DNA of 64,000 nt from Desulfovermiculus halophilus DSM 18834. Its GTDB lineage: Bacteria > Desulfobacterota > Desulfovibrionia > Desulfovibrionales > Desulfothermaceae. The notes beneath the pieces are model-generated. The model was not told where the DNA came from. It saw only the letters and a program-made list of their open reading frames with translations, and did no database searches. Below are positions 7,271 through 15,382 of this stretch, piece by piece. The position numbers and the translations under genes were made by a program. Location: assembly GCF_000620765.1 (NCBI RefSeq), contig NZ_JIAK01000007.1, forward strand, positions 150,916 through 214,915. Direction: 5' to 3'. Numbering within the stretch: the stretch's first letter is position 1; the number at the start of each line of letters is the position of its first letter.

Positions 7271-8533
7271 ATGTTACATAAAAATACAGTTCTAAGCCGC
7301 CTGTGGTCCGAACATGGACGGCAGATAGCTGAGGAGGAAGGCCTGGAGAGTGAGAGTATTCAGGCCGGGCTGGAGAACGGGAGCATGGTCCTCTTGGCCA
7401 ACCCCGAACATGAAAACGTGCAGCCGGTCCTTATCGGTCAACCGGCGGCGGTCAAAGTGAACGCCAATATCGGGACCTCTCCGTTTATGAATGATCCCGA
7501 CCTGGAAGTGAACAAAGCGGTCACTGCCTATCAGGCCGGGGCGCATACTGTCATGGATCTGTCCACCGGGGGGGATCTGGATGTCATTCGCCGGCGGATA
7601 CTGCAGGCTACACCCATGCCGTTGGGTACAGTGCCCCTGTACAGTGTGGCCCAGAAATATATTGCGAACGGAGAAGATCCGGGCCGAATCCCGGCTGAGG
7701 ACATGTTTGCCGAGATCGAACACCAGGCTGGGCAAGGGGTGGACTTTATGACCCTGCACTGCGGGGTGAGCGCCCAGGCCGCAGCCATGGCCAGGGAAGG
7801 GGACAGGAGCTTGGGCATCGTCTCCAGGGGCGGGTCCATTCTGGCCCGGTGGATGGAGGTCAACGACAGGGAGAATCCCTTGCTGGAAGACTATGACCGG
7901 CTTTTGGACATTTGTTTGGCACACAACGTGACCATCAGCCTGGGAGACGGTCTGCGCCCGGGGGCTGGCGCGGATGCCGGTGATCGGGCCCAGTGGGAGG
8001 AAGTCGTCATTCTGGCCGGGCTGGTCAAGAAAGCCAGGCAGGCCGGGGTGCAGGCAATGGTGGAGGGCCCGGGGCATGTGCCTCTGCACCTGGTCCAGTC
8101 CCAGATCCAGGCCATGAAGCGGCTCTGCGGCCAGGCCCCGCTGTATGTCCTCGGTCCTTTGCCCACAGACATCGCCCCGGGCTATGATCATATTGCCGGG
8201 GCCATCGGCGGGGCCCTGGCCGCTACGGCCGGAGTTGACTTCCTGTGCTACCTGACCCCGGCCGAGCACCTGACCCTGCCCAATGAGCACGATGTATGGC
8301 AGGGGGTAAAGGCCTCCCTGGTCGCGGCCCATTGCGCCGAGGTCTCCCTGGGCCGCAGGCAGGCAGTGGAGAGAAACACTGCTATCTCCCGGGCCAGAAA
8401 GGATCTGGATTGGGAGAAAATCACGGAATTCAGTCTGGACCCGGACATGGTCCGCCGCCGCAGGGAGACCTTCGCCGCTAAAGAAGAGTGCGCCATGTGC
8501 GGCGATTTCTGTGCGGTAAAGCTCCTTCGCTGA
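7271..8533 (+). CDS. thiC: phosphomethylpyrimidine synthase ThiC
   Basis: A 420-residue radical-SAM enzyme that converts aminoimidazole ribotide into the hydroxymethylpyrimidine phosphate of thiamine. The C-terminal cluster motif CAMCGDFC (CX2CX4C) binds the 4Fe-4S cluster. Conserved parts such as VNANIGTS, FMTLHCGV, SRGGS and EGPGHVPL are all visible. It is the short form common in anaerobes, without the N-terminal extension of the E. coli enzyme. An AAAGGAG precedes the ATG at 7271; a perfect-stem terminator follows the stop. Confidence 0.96.
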   Translation: MLHKNTVLSRLWSEHGRQIAEEEGLESESIQAGLENGSMVLLANPEHENVQPVLIGQPAAVKVNANIGTSPFMNDPDLEVNKAVTAYQAGAHTVMDLSTGGDLDVIRRRILQATPMPLGTVPLYSVAQKYIANGEDPGRIPAEDMFAEIEHQAGQGVDFMTLHCGVSAQAAAMAREGDRSLGIVSRGGSILARWMEVNDRENPLLEDYDRLLDICLAHNVTISLGDGLRPGAGADAGDRAQWEEVVILAGLVKKARQAGVQAMVEGPGHVPLHLVQSQIQAMKRLCGQAPLYVLGPLPTDIAPGYDHIAGAIGGALAATAGVDFLCYLTPAEHLTLPNEHDVWQGVKASLVAAHCAEVSLGRRQAVERNTAISRARKDLDWEKITEFSLDPDMVRRRRETFAAKEECAMCGDFCAVKLLR

Positions 8534-8576
8534 AAAAGCTGCTCGGTTGGGCCAAAGGTGCAACCGAGCAGCTTTT
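8534..8576. terminator. bidirectional terminator between thiC and the PEBP gene
   Basis: A perfect 16-bp inverted repeat (8534-8549 with 8561-8576), A-run on the left and T-run on the right, so it can end transcription from both converging genes. Confidence 0.9.
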
Positions 8577-8580
8577 GTAT

Positions 8581-9048
8581 TTACTGCTCAAACATTCCGG
8601 TGTACTCGGCCTGGTCCAGGACGTTGCCTTCAATGGCCTTGTAGAACTGGTCCAGACTCGCATTTTTCGGCAGGTCAATGGATGCGGCGTTTAAGGCATA
8701 CAGGGTAGCTACATAGGGATGCCCTCCGGTTCCGGCCGGCGGCTGAGGACCTCCGTAACCCGGCTTCCCGAAGGAATTTTGCAACTCCTGGCTGCCTTGG
8801 GGCATGTTCTGCCCTGAAGCCCCTTCGGGCAAAGAGGCGGTTTGGGCCGGGATGTTGATCACCAGCCAGTGGATCCAGTTGTTGGCCACCGGATGGGGAT
8901 CGATGAGGGCCAAGGCCAGGGATTCGGCCTGGGCAGGCACGTCTTCCCAGGCATAGGGGATGGAGACGTTGTCCCCCCCGGCCCCGGGCATGACATGCTT
9001 GACTGGAATTGTGGCCTGATCCTGAAATGATGGGGAGTATAAACGCAT
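8581..9048 (-). CDS. YbhB/YbcL family PEBP (Raf kinase inhibitor-like) protein
   Basis: A 155-residue protein of the phosphatidylethanolamine-binding-protein fold. Family landmarks are SIPYAWEDVPAQAESLALALIDP in pieces, the NNWIHWLVINIP segment and YGGPQPPAGTGGHPY (D-P and GxHxY ligand pocket). The cellular role of bacterial members is not firmly known. I put the start at MRLYSPSF because an AGGAGG precedes it; the open frame further upstream has none. It converges on thiC and is divergent from the methyltransferase. Confidence 0.88.
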   Translation of the reverse strand: MRLYSPSFQDQATIPVKHVMPGAGGDNVSIPYAWEDVPAQAESLALALIDPHPVANNWIHWLVINIPAQTASLPEGASGQNMPQGSQELQNSFGKPGYGGPQPPAGTGGHPYVATLYALNAASIDLPKNASLDQFYKAIEGNVLDQAEYTGMFEQ

Positions 9049-9116
9049 AGCTGACCTCCTTGCTGTGGGGTGAATGCCGTCGTCCAAGGGATGTGCCTTT
9101 TCTTTGGTCCGCAACC

Positions 9117-9136
9117 GGTATACATTCGCGTATACC
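9117..9136. promoter_or_regulatory. palindromic operator candidate
   Basis: GGTATAC, six bases, GTATACC: a perfect 7-bp inverted repeat in the region between two divergent genes. It has the size of a regulator site; no regulator gene is adjacent. Confidence 0.4.
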
Positions 9137-9221
9137 TGTATTCGAACTCTGCACGATACATTGTTATCATTCTTTTCTCCTGCGTCTACCCCCAGCGGAG
9201 AACAGATCAAGGACATACTGC

Positions 9222-9812
9222 ATGGCCAAGCACAAATTTGATCCCAAGCACATGTCGTCTTTGGAAGACCCCAAGCGCCTGGAGTATGAAGATCCGGAGC
9301 ATATTCTCAGTGCTTTTTGTGTACAGCGGGTTGGCAGGGCAATTGATATTGGGGCCGGAACAGGTTTTTATACCCGGCCGCTGTGCCGTCGGCTGGGACC
9401 GGGCGGCTTTATCTGGGCCTGCGATGTGTCCAGGGATGTTCTACAGTGGCTGCAGGGCAGTCTGAGTGCCGATGAGCGGCAGCGCATCGGTTTGGTCCGG
9501 ATCGGAGAAAGTGCGCTGCCCTTTGCTGCCAATACTATGAATCTGATGATTATGGCCAATGTCCTGCATGAGTTCGACCATCCGGACACAATGATGCAGG
9601 AGGCGTATCGAATATTGCGGGCAGAAGGACGGGTCTTGGTGGTGGACTGGAAAAAGGAAGCCGCCCCCTTCGGACCACCATACGCCCACCGGGTCTCATT
9701 GCAGGATATGGAGGGCCTTCTGGAGGAGGCAGGATTTACCCGCATTCAACCTCCACATGTTCTTAAGCGGCACAATGCACTTCTGGCAGGCAAGCCCGGC
9801 AACGTCCGGTAG
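9222..9812 (+). CDS. class I SAM-dependent methyltransferase
   Basis: A 196-residue methyltransferase with motif I DIGAGTGFYT, an acidic residue after the next strand (ACDVS) and NVLHEFDH as the motif after the fourth strand. It resembles the UbiE/Methyltransf_11 type. The substrate is unknown. The ATG at 9222 has AAGGA nine bases upstream. It is followed by a small cytochrome gene after 35 bp; I see no functional link. Confidence 0.82.
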   Translation: MAKHKFDPKHMSSLEDPKRLEYEDPEHILSAFCVQRVGRAIDIGAGTGFYTRPLCRRLGPGGFIWACDVSRDVLQWLQGSLSADERQRIGLVRIGESALPFAANTMNLMIMANVLHEFDHPDTMMQEAYRILRAEGRVLVVDWKKEAAPFGPPYAHRVSLQDMEGLLEEAGFTRIQPPHVLKRHNALLAGKPGNVR

Positions 9813-9847
9813 GGACTCTTCAGGCATCGAGCACAAAAGGAGGACGT

Positions 9848-10129
9848 ATGCGGTTTTGTGTCTGTGTGTTTGTCTTGCTCGGCATTTTGGGGTTGTTCGG
9901 CTGTCAAGGAGAGACACAGCCCAGGGGGCAGGAGCTGCTTATGGCCAAGTGCGTATCCTGTCACTCCAACCAGATTACCTGCTTGAATCTGGGAAAGGAT
10001 CCGGCCTATTGGGAGAATGTTGTGGACCGCATGGCACACAAAGGCATGGAGATGACCACGGAGGAACGGGCGGTGGTCAGCGAGTATCTGGCCGGTCTGG
10101 ACTCCGGAGCAGAGCCTGTGTGTCAGTGA
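9848..10129 (+). CDS. small lipoprotein c-type cytochrome (monohaem)
   Basis: A 93-residue exported protein. The N-terminus is hydrophobic and ends at LFGC, a likely lipobox, so the mature protein may be anchored by lipid. One CxxCH haem site is present (CVSCH); a methionine such as the M in HKGMEM may be the sixth ligand. Its likely role is periplasmic electron transfer, but no partner is evident. Start supported by AGGAGG. Further cysteines (TCLNLG and the C-terminal PVCQ) are not part of a second haem motif. Confidence 0.8.
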   Translation: MRFCVCVFVLLGILGLFGCQGETQPRGQELLMAKCVSCHSNQITCLNLGKDPAYWENVVDRMAHKGMEMTTEERAVVSEYLAGLDSGAEPVCQ

Positions 10130-10140
10130 GCCGGAAGGTC

Positions 10141-10165
10141 AACCTGCTCTCCAGGGGAGCAGGTT
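10141..10165 (+). terminator. hairpin after the cytochrome gene
   Basis: AACCTGCTC pairs with GAGCAGGTT around a short loop. The T-run behind it is poor (GTGGCTTTG), so it may be a weak terminator for the two converging genes. Confidence 0.5.
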
Positions 10166-10200
10166 GTGGCTTTGCCGGCTGAAAAAAAGCGGACAACAGC

Positions 10201-10650
10201 TTATTGGGGCAACTGCAGCACCTGAAAACCGAGTTCCGGGTCTGCTGCCCTCTGGCCACGGCTATCGCTCAACTCAAAGAGCACAGCTTCCATGATCTGC
10301 CATACCTGGACCCCGGATCTGATGCACCCTGTGCGGGTTTCACTGTTCCGACCGCAGGCCATATGCATGTGCAAAACCGGTTCGCCCTGCTGATTGGGGA
10401 AGATGGTTCCGGTGCCTGCGATCTCGTGGACTGCCTCCAAAACATGCTGCAAGGTGGTGATCGGCCTTTGATCACCGTCTTCTGGGCCTACGACCAGTCT
10501 GCTGCCTGAATCCGCCCCGCCGAGAATGATCAGGGCCGCGGCTTGAACTCCGTTTTCTCGGGCAAAATCCTCAATGCACTGATGGACGATGTCTCCATCT
10601 TCCAAGCGGAGGACAAATGTCCTGCCCTGCTTGACTTCTTCTGCCTGCAT
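10201..10650 (-). CDS. PPC/DUF296 domain protein
   Basis: A 149-residue single-domain protein of the PPC (plant and prokaryote conserved) family. It has the typical opening GRTFVLRLEDGDIVHQCI, the GADSGSR turn and the His-rich LHMHMACGR strand that binds metal or DNA in family members. In bacteria it is usually annotated as a DNA-binding protein of unknown job. It has a strong GGAGGGTG ribosome site. It lies 68 bp downstream of the second TeaA-like gene on the same strand and may be read from the same transcript. Confidence 0.85.
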   Translation of the reverse strand: MQAEEVKQGRTFVLRLEDGDIVHQCIEDFARENGVQAAALIILGGADSGSRLVVGPEDGDQRPITTLQHVLEAVHEIAGTGTIFPNQQGEPVLHMHMACGRNSETRTGCIRSGVQVWQIMEAVLFELSDSRGQRAADPELGFQVLQLPQ

Positions 10651-10718
10651 GTCACCCTCCTCTCAGCAATACTGGCTGCTGGTTTGCATCTCAAGGCAAT
10701 GCGCCCCCGCCAGGCCGA

Positions 10719-11753
10719 TTATTCTTGTCCCGCGGCCCATTCAATGTCGGCCAGGACCGCATTCAGCACCTCTTCGGCTCCGTCTCCGCCCATTTCCAGA
10801 AATTTGCCCCGCAGGGGCTCGGCCCTTTGTTTGAAAGCGGCGATCTCCTCCTCAGTCAGCTGAATAAAGGTCATAGAGGGTTTGGCCTCCATGATCATCT
10901 GCTTTCGCTGCTGATTCAGCTTCGGCTCCAGGTCAAAGATGAATTCATTCGCGGCCTCTACAGACTCCAGGATAATGCTCCGCATATCATCCGGCAGCCG
11001 GGTCATAAAATCATGACTGGCGACAAAGGTAGCGATGAACGGGAGCTGGTTGGCCTTGATCATATAGTCCTGAACTTCATAAAACTTCATCTCCTGCAGG
11101 GCGAAAAAAGGCTGGGTCTGGGCATCTATCCGGCCCAGAGCCAGTTCGCTGTAGATCTGACTGTAAGGGACTGTGATCACATACGCTCCATACAGGCGGT
11201 AGGCGGTGATCAAGAAAGGAGACGACATGACCCGGAAGGTGAGTCCGTCGAAATCAGCAGGTCGGCGCAACGGCTTGTTCGCGGTCCAGATCTGCCAGCC
11301 TTCATCGATAACGGACAGCAACTCCATATCGTGTCGGTTGTAGTATTTCTGCAGTGTCCTCCGCGTATGCGGCCCGTGCCGAAGCACCTTTTCCACAAGC
11401 TCGCGTTTGGTGGGAAAGAGGTAATGGATAGAGAAGACCTGGACTTCGGGGATCTCGGAGCCCAGATGCCCCGGGGACTGGAAAGCGAACTCAATATCCT
11501 GGTTCTGGACCAGTCTGGTGATATCATCTGACGTTCCCAGTTCTCCGTAAAAGCGGATCGAGCAGGTGATCCGGCCTTTGGATCTTTCTTGCAGTGCTTG
11601 GGCAAAGGTGCGGGCGTACTCATGCTGCATGCTGCCCTCGATCTCTTCAAGGGCGATCTGCCATTGATGCTCAACCTCGGCTGCCCAACCTGGCGAGCCT
11701 CCAGCTAGAACGACGAGGAAGGCAAGGAAAATGCGTAGGTGTTTCAGGGACAT
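10719..11753 (-). CDS. TRAP substrate-binding protein, TeaA-like (second copy)
   Basis: A 344-residue periplasmic binding protein with a signal peptide ending near GWAAEV. It looks like TeaA, the ectoine-binding protein of Halomonas: ALEEIEGS near the mature N-terminus, RFYGELGTSDDI, and QSPGHLGSEIPE. The ligand arginine lies in TFRVMSS. Some pocket positions that I recall from TeaA differ (PYSQIY and QTQP instead of PWGEVY and QENP), so its ligand range may differ from the copy at 13802. It is the last TRAP gene of the run, 113 bp after dctM. Start supported by GGAGA. Confidence 0.82.
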   Translation of the reverse strand: MSLKHLRIFLAFLVVLAGGSPGWAAEVEHQWQIALEEIEGSMQHEYARTFAQALQERSKGRITCSIRFYGELGTSDDITRLVQNQDIEFAFQSPGHLGSEIPEVQVFSIHYLFPTKRELVEKVLRHGPHTRRTLQKYYNRHDMELLSVIDEGWQIWTANKPLRRPADFDGLTFRVMSSPFLITAYRLYGAYVITVPYSQIYSELALGRIDAQTQPFFALQEMKFYEVQDYMIKANQLPFIATFVASHDFMTRLPDDMRSIILESVEAANEFIFDLEPKLNQQRKQMIMEAKPSMTFIQLTEEEIAAFKQRAEPLRGKFLEMGGDGAEEVLNAVLADIEWAAGQE

Positions 11754-11866
11754 GAACGTGTCTCCTGGCTGATGTGAGCGATGTTGTCAATATCCTTGAG
11801 CAGTTGACGCCGTGATGTTTGAGATTCAAGTTTTTTACCGACCACCGACTACCGACCACCGGCCCA

Positions 11867-13156
11867 TCATCCCCCCATGGCCATGTTGGGCAGCCAAAGG
11901 GCGATTTGCGGAAAGACAATCAGAAGGACAGTAGCGATTATGAGCATGAGCAGAAAGGGCAGGGAGTGGCCTATGACTTCCAGGTACGGACGTCGAAATA
12001 TGAGCTGGGCAGTGAAAATGTCACAGCCAAAAGGAGGGGTGGCTGACCCAATGGCTGCCTGCAGGGTGACCAGGGTTCCCAAGAGAATGGGATCCACGCC
12101 GGCACTGACCACGTAAGGCTGGAAGATAGGACTTAATATAAAAATGGCCACAATGGGATCCACAAACATGCAGGCTACAAAATAGACTATAACGACGATG
12201 AGCATGACTCTGAGCATGGATGGATCAGGGCCGAAAAGGGGGGGCAGCAGCTGCTGGGGGATCTGCATGAAGCCGATCATCCAGGAAAAGGCCTGTCCGG
12301 CTCCGACCAGGATGAAGACCACTCCGGTGATCACCCCGGTCTGCAAGAATGAGTCAACAAGGCGGTCCGTGGTCAGACTGCGGTAGATGAGGGTCTCCAG
12401 GAGCAGGGCGTAGAACACCGCCGCAGCCGCGGCCTCGGTAGGGCTGAGGGTGCCGGTGTAGATGCCTCCGACGATAATGACCGGAAAGCCCATGACCGGG
12501 AGGCCTTCCTTGATCACCCTGATCTTTTCGCTCCAGGAGGCCTTGGGCAGTTGGCCCACATTTTTGATCTTGGAGTACAGGAAGCAGTAGGCGGAGAACA
12601 TGAGCAGGATCAAAAGCCCGGGAAGAATGCCGGAAAGAAAAAGCATGCCGATGGAGGTGCTGGTGGCCACTCCGTAGACGATGAAGCCAATGCTTGGGGG
12701 GATCAAAAAGGCGATGTCACTGGAGTTGATGATCAATCCCAGGGTGAACGGGCTCTTGTAGCCAGCCTCCAGCAACATGGGCCGCATAGTTCCTCCGATG
12801 GCAGCCACAGTGGCCTGGGTGGATCCGGAGACAGCCCCGAAAAGGGTGCAGCTGACGTTGGTGGTGATGGGCAGGCCGCCTGGCAGGTGCCCGACAAAGG
12901 CCTTGATCATCCGGATCAAGCGCCCGGCGGATTCGCCGGAGGTGATGATGCTGGCCGAGAGGATAAACATAGGCACACAGACCAGGGCGGGAGGGGTGAC
13001 GCCGTTGATCACCTGCTGGACCATGGTCACCATCAGCTTGGGCGCGAAGTCCGGCATGTAGATATAGATATACAAGGTCAGGGAGCCCAGGAGGGTGACC
13101 ATGAAGGGAAAGCCAAACAAAAGCATTGCGGCCAGGCTGATTGCAAAGAGCATCAT
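11867..13156 (-). CDS. TRAP transporter large permease (ectoine-type DctM/TeaC)
   Basis: A 429-residue membrane protein with about twelve hydrophobic segments and the DctM landmarks FLIPPSIGFIVYG, GTLSPTEAAAAAVF and GSATPPFGCDIF. I place the start at the double ATG at 13156, because a run of six G just upstream can act as ribosome site and because it matches the normal DctM start; the frame is open up to 13219 but that part only mirrors dctQ. The upstream dctQ frame does not stop before this gene (see its entry): with one more or one fewer G the two would overlap normally or fuse. Confidence 0.85.
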   Translation of the reverse strand: MMLFAISLAAMLLFGFPFMVTLLGSLTLYIYIYMPDFAPKLMVTMVQQVINGVTPPALVCVPMFILSASIITSGESAGRLIRMIKAFVGHLPGGLPITTNVSCTLFGAVSGSTQATVAAIGGTMRPMLLEAGYKSPFTLGLIINSSDIAFLIPPSIGFIVYGVATSTSIGMLFLSGILPGLLILLMFSAYCFLYSKIKNVGQLPKASWSEKIRVIKEGLPVMGFPVIIVGGIYTGTLSPTEAAAAAVFYALLLETLIYRSLTTDRLVDSFLQTGVITGVVFILVGAGQAFSWMIGFMQIPQQLLPPLFGPDPSMLRVMLIVVIVYFVACMFVDPIVAIFILSPIFQPYVVSAGVDPILLGTLVTLQAAIGSATPPFGCDIFTAQLIFRRPYLEVIGHSLPFLLMLIIATVLLIVFPQIALWLPNMAMGG

Positions 13157-13736
13157 AGCTGCGCCCCCCGATCTGTTCGTCTTCATACTCGCTTTGCTGC
13201 TCTGGAGACTGCCAGACATCTTTCTCGGTCAGGTTTTTGATGATGGTGCGGATGTACTGGATACAGGCGAGACCAAATCCTATGGGAATGATGATGTAAA
13301 AGGTCCAGGTCGGAGCGCGCAGGGCCGGGGTCAGATGTTCCCTGGTCATGGCATTCATCAGGTACTCATAGGAAAACCAGGCCATCATGCCCATGACCAG
13401 GGCGCTGATGACGCAGATGATCAGGATGAAAACCTTTTCCATCTTCGGCGGCATGGCGTCCAGAAAGGCTCCCATCCGGATGTGCCGGGCCCTGCGCACC
13501 CCATAGCTGACGCCGGTGAAGGTGGTCAGCATGACCAGGAATCTGGATATTTCCTCCGCGAAATAGAGGCTTTGAAAAAAGGTGCGGGCAATGACATTGG
13601 CAATGAGCAGTACTGCCAGGGCGGCAACACAGAAAACCAAGATGGAGACTTCAATGGCGTTGATCGCCTGCCCGATAGTTCCGTTCAGACGCTGTACAAG
13701 CGTCCCCTTTTCATCCTGGGTCCTATCCTGGTTCAT
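12717..13736 (-). CDS. TRAP small permease DctQ/TeaB-like with missing stop (frame disturbed)
   Basis: Codons 1 to about 190 (13736 down to about 13165) encode a normal DctQ with four hydrophobic segments (IEVSILVFCVAALAVLL, FYIIIPIGFGLACIQYI and others). After EDEQIGG the frame enters the six-G tract at 13164-13169 and runs on, out of frame, for about 150 codons across dctM; that tail is only a shadow of dctM. With seven G the gene would end at a TGA overlapping the dctM ATG (a usual coupling); with five G it would fuse in frame to dctM. So there is either a one-base loss or error, or slippage at the tract. Start at MNQDRTQ with AAGGG upstream. Confidence 0.75.
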   Translation of the reverse strand: MNQDRTQDEKGTLVQRLNGTIGQAINAIEVSILVFCVAALAVLLIANVIARTFFQSLYFAEEISRFLVMLTTFTGVSYGVRRARHIRMGAFLDAMPPKMEKVFILIICVISALVMGMMAWFSYEYLMNAMTREHLTPALRAPTWTFYIIIPIGFGLACIQYIRTIIKNLTEKDVWQSPEQQSEYEDEQIGGRSYDALCNQPGRNAFVWLSLHGHPPGLPDLVYLYLHAGLRAQADGDHGPAGDQRRHPSRPGLCAYVYPLGQHHHLRRIRRALDPDDQGLCRAPARRPAHHHQRQLHPFRGCLRIHPGHCGCHRRNYAAHVAGGWLQEPVHPGIDHQLQ

Positions 13737-13761
13737 GGGACACCCTTTGTGCGTTGTCCAC

Positions 13762-13791
13762 CGCTCAGGCGGACGCATGCCCGCCTGAGCG
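13762..13791 (-). terminator. intercistronic hairpin between TeaA-like gene and dctQ
   Basis: Perfect 11-bp stem (CGCTCAGGCGG with CCGCCTGAGCG) and an 8-base loop, no T-run. Such hairpins often protect the binding-protein mRNA or reduce read-through into the permease genes. Confidence 0.6.
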
Positions 13792-13801
13792 TACAGACGG
13801 G

Positions 13802-14851
13802 TTATTGGATATCGAGTTCTTTCTTGGCCTTTTCAATGTCCTTTAGCACTGCCTCCAGGATTTTCTCAGATCCCGTTCCTCCTATCTTGGTGAACTTGGG
13901 ATAGACAGTTTGGGCCTGTTTCTGAAACGCGCTGATGGCTTGGTCGTCCAGATAATTGAATTCCAGTTCCGGCCTCTCTTGCATCATTTTTTCTTTGTCA
14001 CTGGCATTGCGTTCCATGATCCATTCACCGGCCTCAATAATCGAGCCTTGCCAGAAATTAAACATCTCCTGCTGCACATTTTCCGGGAGACTGTTGAAAA
14101 ACTCTGCATTGGCGGTGGGGATGCCCAGAAACGGCTCATTGTTCAGCTGAGTGCAGTAGTCCTGGACCTCATAGAACTTCATGCTGTAGATGGCGAAAAG
14201 CGGGTTGACCTGGCCGTCAATGAGCCCCATCTGCAGGCCGCTGTAGATTTCACCGTAATCCATGGGGGTGGGGACAGCTCCATAGGCCTTGTAGTCCTCC
14301 ACCAGAAGCTTGGAGGACATGACCCGTATTTTCAGGCCCTTCATGTCTTCCAGCTTTTCGATCTTCTTGTTCGTGGTCAGCCATTGCCAGCCCTCAAACA
14401 TGACAGACATGGGCACCAGGCCTTTATCTCTGAATGACTGGGTCAGGAGGGGGTAGAACTCGCCGTTGTCCATCATCCAGTCCAGGGTCTGGGGCACCTT
14501 TTCGGTTGGAAAGATATAGTTCAGGGCCAGGACCTGGGCCTGAGGGACGAAGGAGCTGATCCAGGCGTAGTCGGAAAAGACAAAGTCCACGACCCCCATC
14601 TGGCAGAGCTCGTTGATATCGCCCAGAGCCCCCAGGGTGCCGTAGGGATAGACCTCGATGTCGATCTTCCCGTCAGACCATTCCCGCATGTGATCGGCAA
14701 ATTTTTCGGCCCATACGGTCATGAAGTCGCCGTCGATTTCCTCCGAAGCCAGCTTGGCCTTGATCGGTTCGCCGGTGTAGTTCGCGGCGCCGGCGATTGA
14801 GCCCGGGATGACCAAGACGGCAAGCAGCAAAGCGATAAGAAGCCTTTTCAT
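13802..14851 (-). CDS. TRAP substrate-binding protein, TeaA-like (first copy)
   Basis: A 349-residue periplasmic protein with signal peptide MKRLLIALLLAVLVIPGSIA. It has the TeaA-type features: ASEEIDGDF at the mature N-terminus, binding arginine in KIRVMSS, MDYGEIYSGLQMG and DGQVNPLFAI. In TeaA the matching residues hold the ring and carboxylate of ectoine, so ectoine or hydroxyectoine is the likely ligand; the ectoine-hydrolase gene upstream supports this. I choose the ATG at 14851, preceded by AGGAGG, over a further upstream codon. Confidence 0.85.
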   Translation of the reverse strand: MKRLLIALLLAVLVIPGSIAGAANYTGEPIKAKLASEEIDGDFMTVWAEKFADHMREWSDGKIDIEVYPYGTLGALGDINELCQMGVVDFVFSDYAWISSFVPQAQVLALNYIFPTEKVPQTLDWMMDNGEFYPLLTQSFRDKGLVPMSVMFEGWQWLTTNKKIEKLEDMKGLKIRVMSSKLLVEDYKAYGAVPTPMDYGEIYSGLQMGLIDGQVNPLFAIYSMKFYEVQDYCTQLNNEPFLGIPTANAEFFNSLPENVQQEMFNFWQGSIIEAGEWIMERNASDKEKMMQERPELEFNYLDDQAISAFQKQAQTVYPKFTKIGGTGSEKILEAVLKDIEKAKKELDIQ

Positions 14852-15092
14852 GCAACTATCCTCCTGTTCGGTGTTGAAAGACATGAACACTGGCCAACGG
14901 GGCGGTTCCTCCTGCTCTTACTGACACCTCCTGGCAATCGGTTGTATCTGTATGACCTGTGAAACTGCGGGCTGAATTCGGCCCCGACTTTTCCTTAGGG
15001 GCGCCGGTCACTGGAAGAGAGGTGACACGTTTACGAGGTTGGGTAACAGGGCTTTGCAGACGCGTTAGCTGTGCATGGAAGCGAAGTAAGCA
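14852..15092. other. non-coding stretch before the TeaA-like gene
   Basis: About 240 bases with no convincing gene. It should carry the promoter of the TRAP genes if the mobile element next to it separates them from the upstream catabolic genes; I see no strong -35/-10 pair. A 282-bp mobile element follows. Confidence 0.4.
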
Positions 15093-15374
15093 GGTTCTTC
15101 GACGTAGCCTGTGGATTTTTGGAGTTTGCCATCTCTTTTGTGTGCCCACTTTCGGCCCGGTATTTTCTAAGCCCCGCCAAAGGGGGATCCCTGCCCTCTC
15201 CAGGCACTCACATGATGGACATTGCCTTCAGATGGACTGAGCATATCATGCATGTGAGTGCCTGGTTTCCCCCTTTTGGCGGGACCAAGAAAATGTGCGG
15301 GCCTGCCGCTTACGGCACACAAAAGAGACGGCAAACTCTTATGTAGGCAGTTCCACTTTCTGTGTCGAAGAGCC
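15093..15374. mobile_element. hairpin-forming MITE, copy 1 (8-bp target duplication AGTAAGCA)
   Basis: Ends GGTTCTTCGAC and GTCGAAGAGCC are inverted repeats, flanked by the perfect direct repeat AGTAAGCA (15085-15092 and 15375-15382). The whole element is a long imperfect palindrome, with matched arms around GAGTTTGCC...TCTTTTGTGTGCC and CCCGCCAAAGGGGG. It has no gene. It ends eight bases before the stop codon of the M20 gene. The 8-bp duplication and ends beginning GG(C/T)TCTT resemble ISL3-family elements, which may move it in trans (inference). Confidence 0.9.
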
Positions 15375-15382
15375 AGTAAGCA

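Noticed and set aside
12717..13165. C-terminal 150 codons of the dctQ frame as a real extra domain
   Set aside because: The translation is the shifted reading of dctM, rich in Arg, His and Pro, and not membrane-like.
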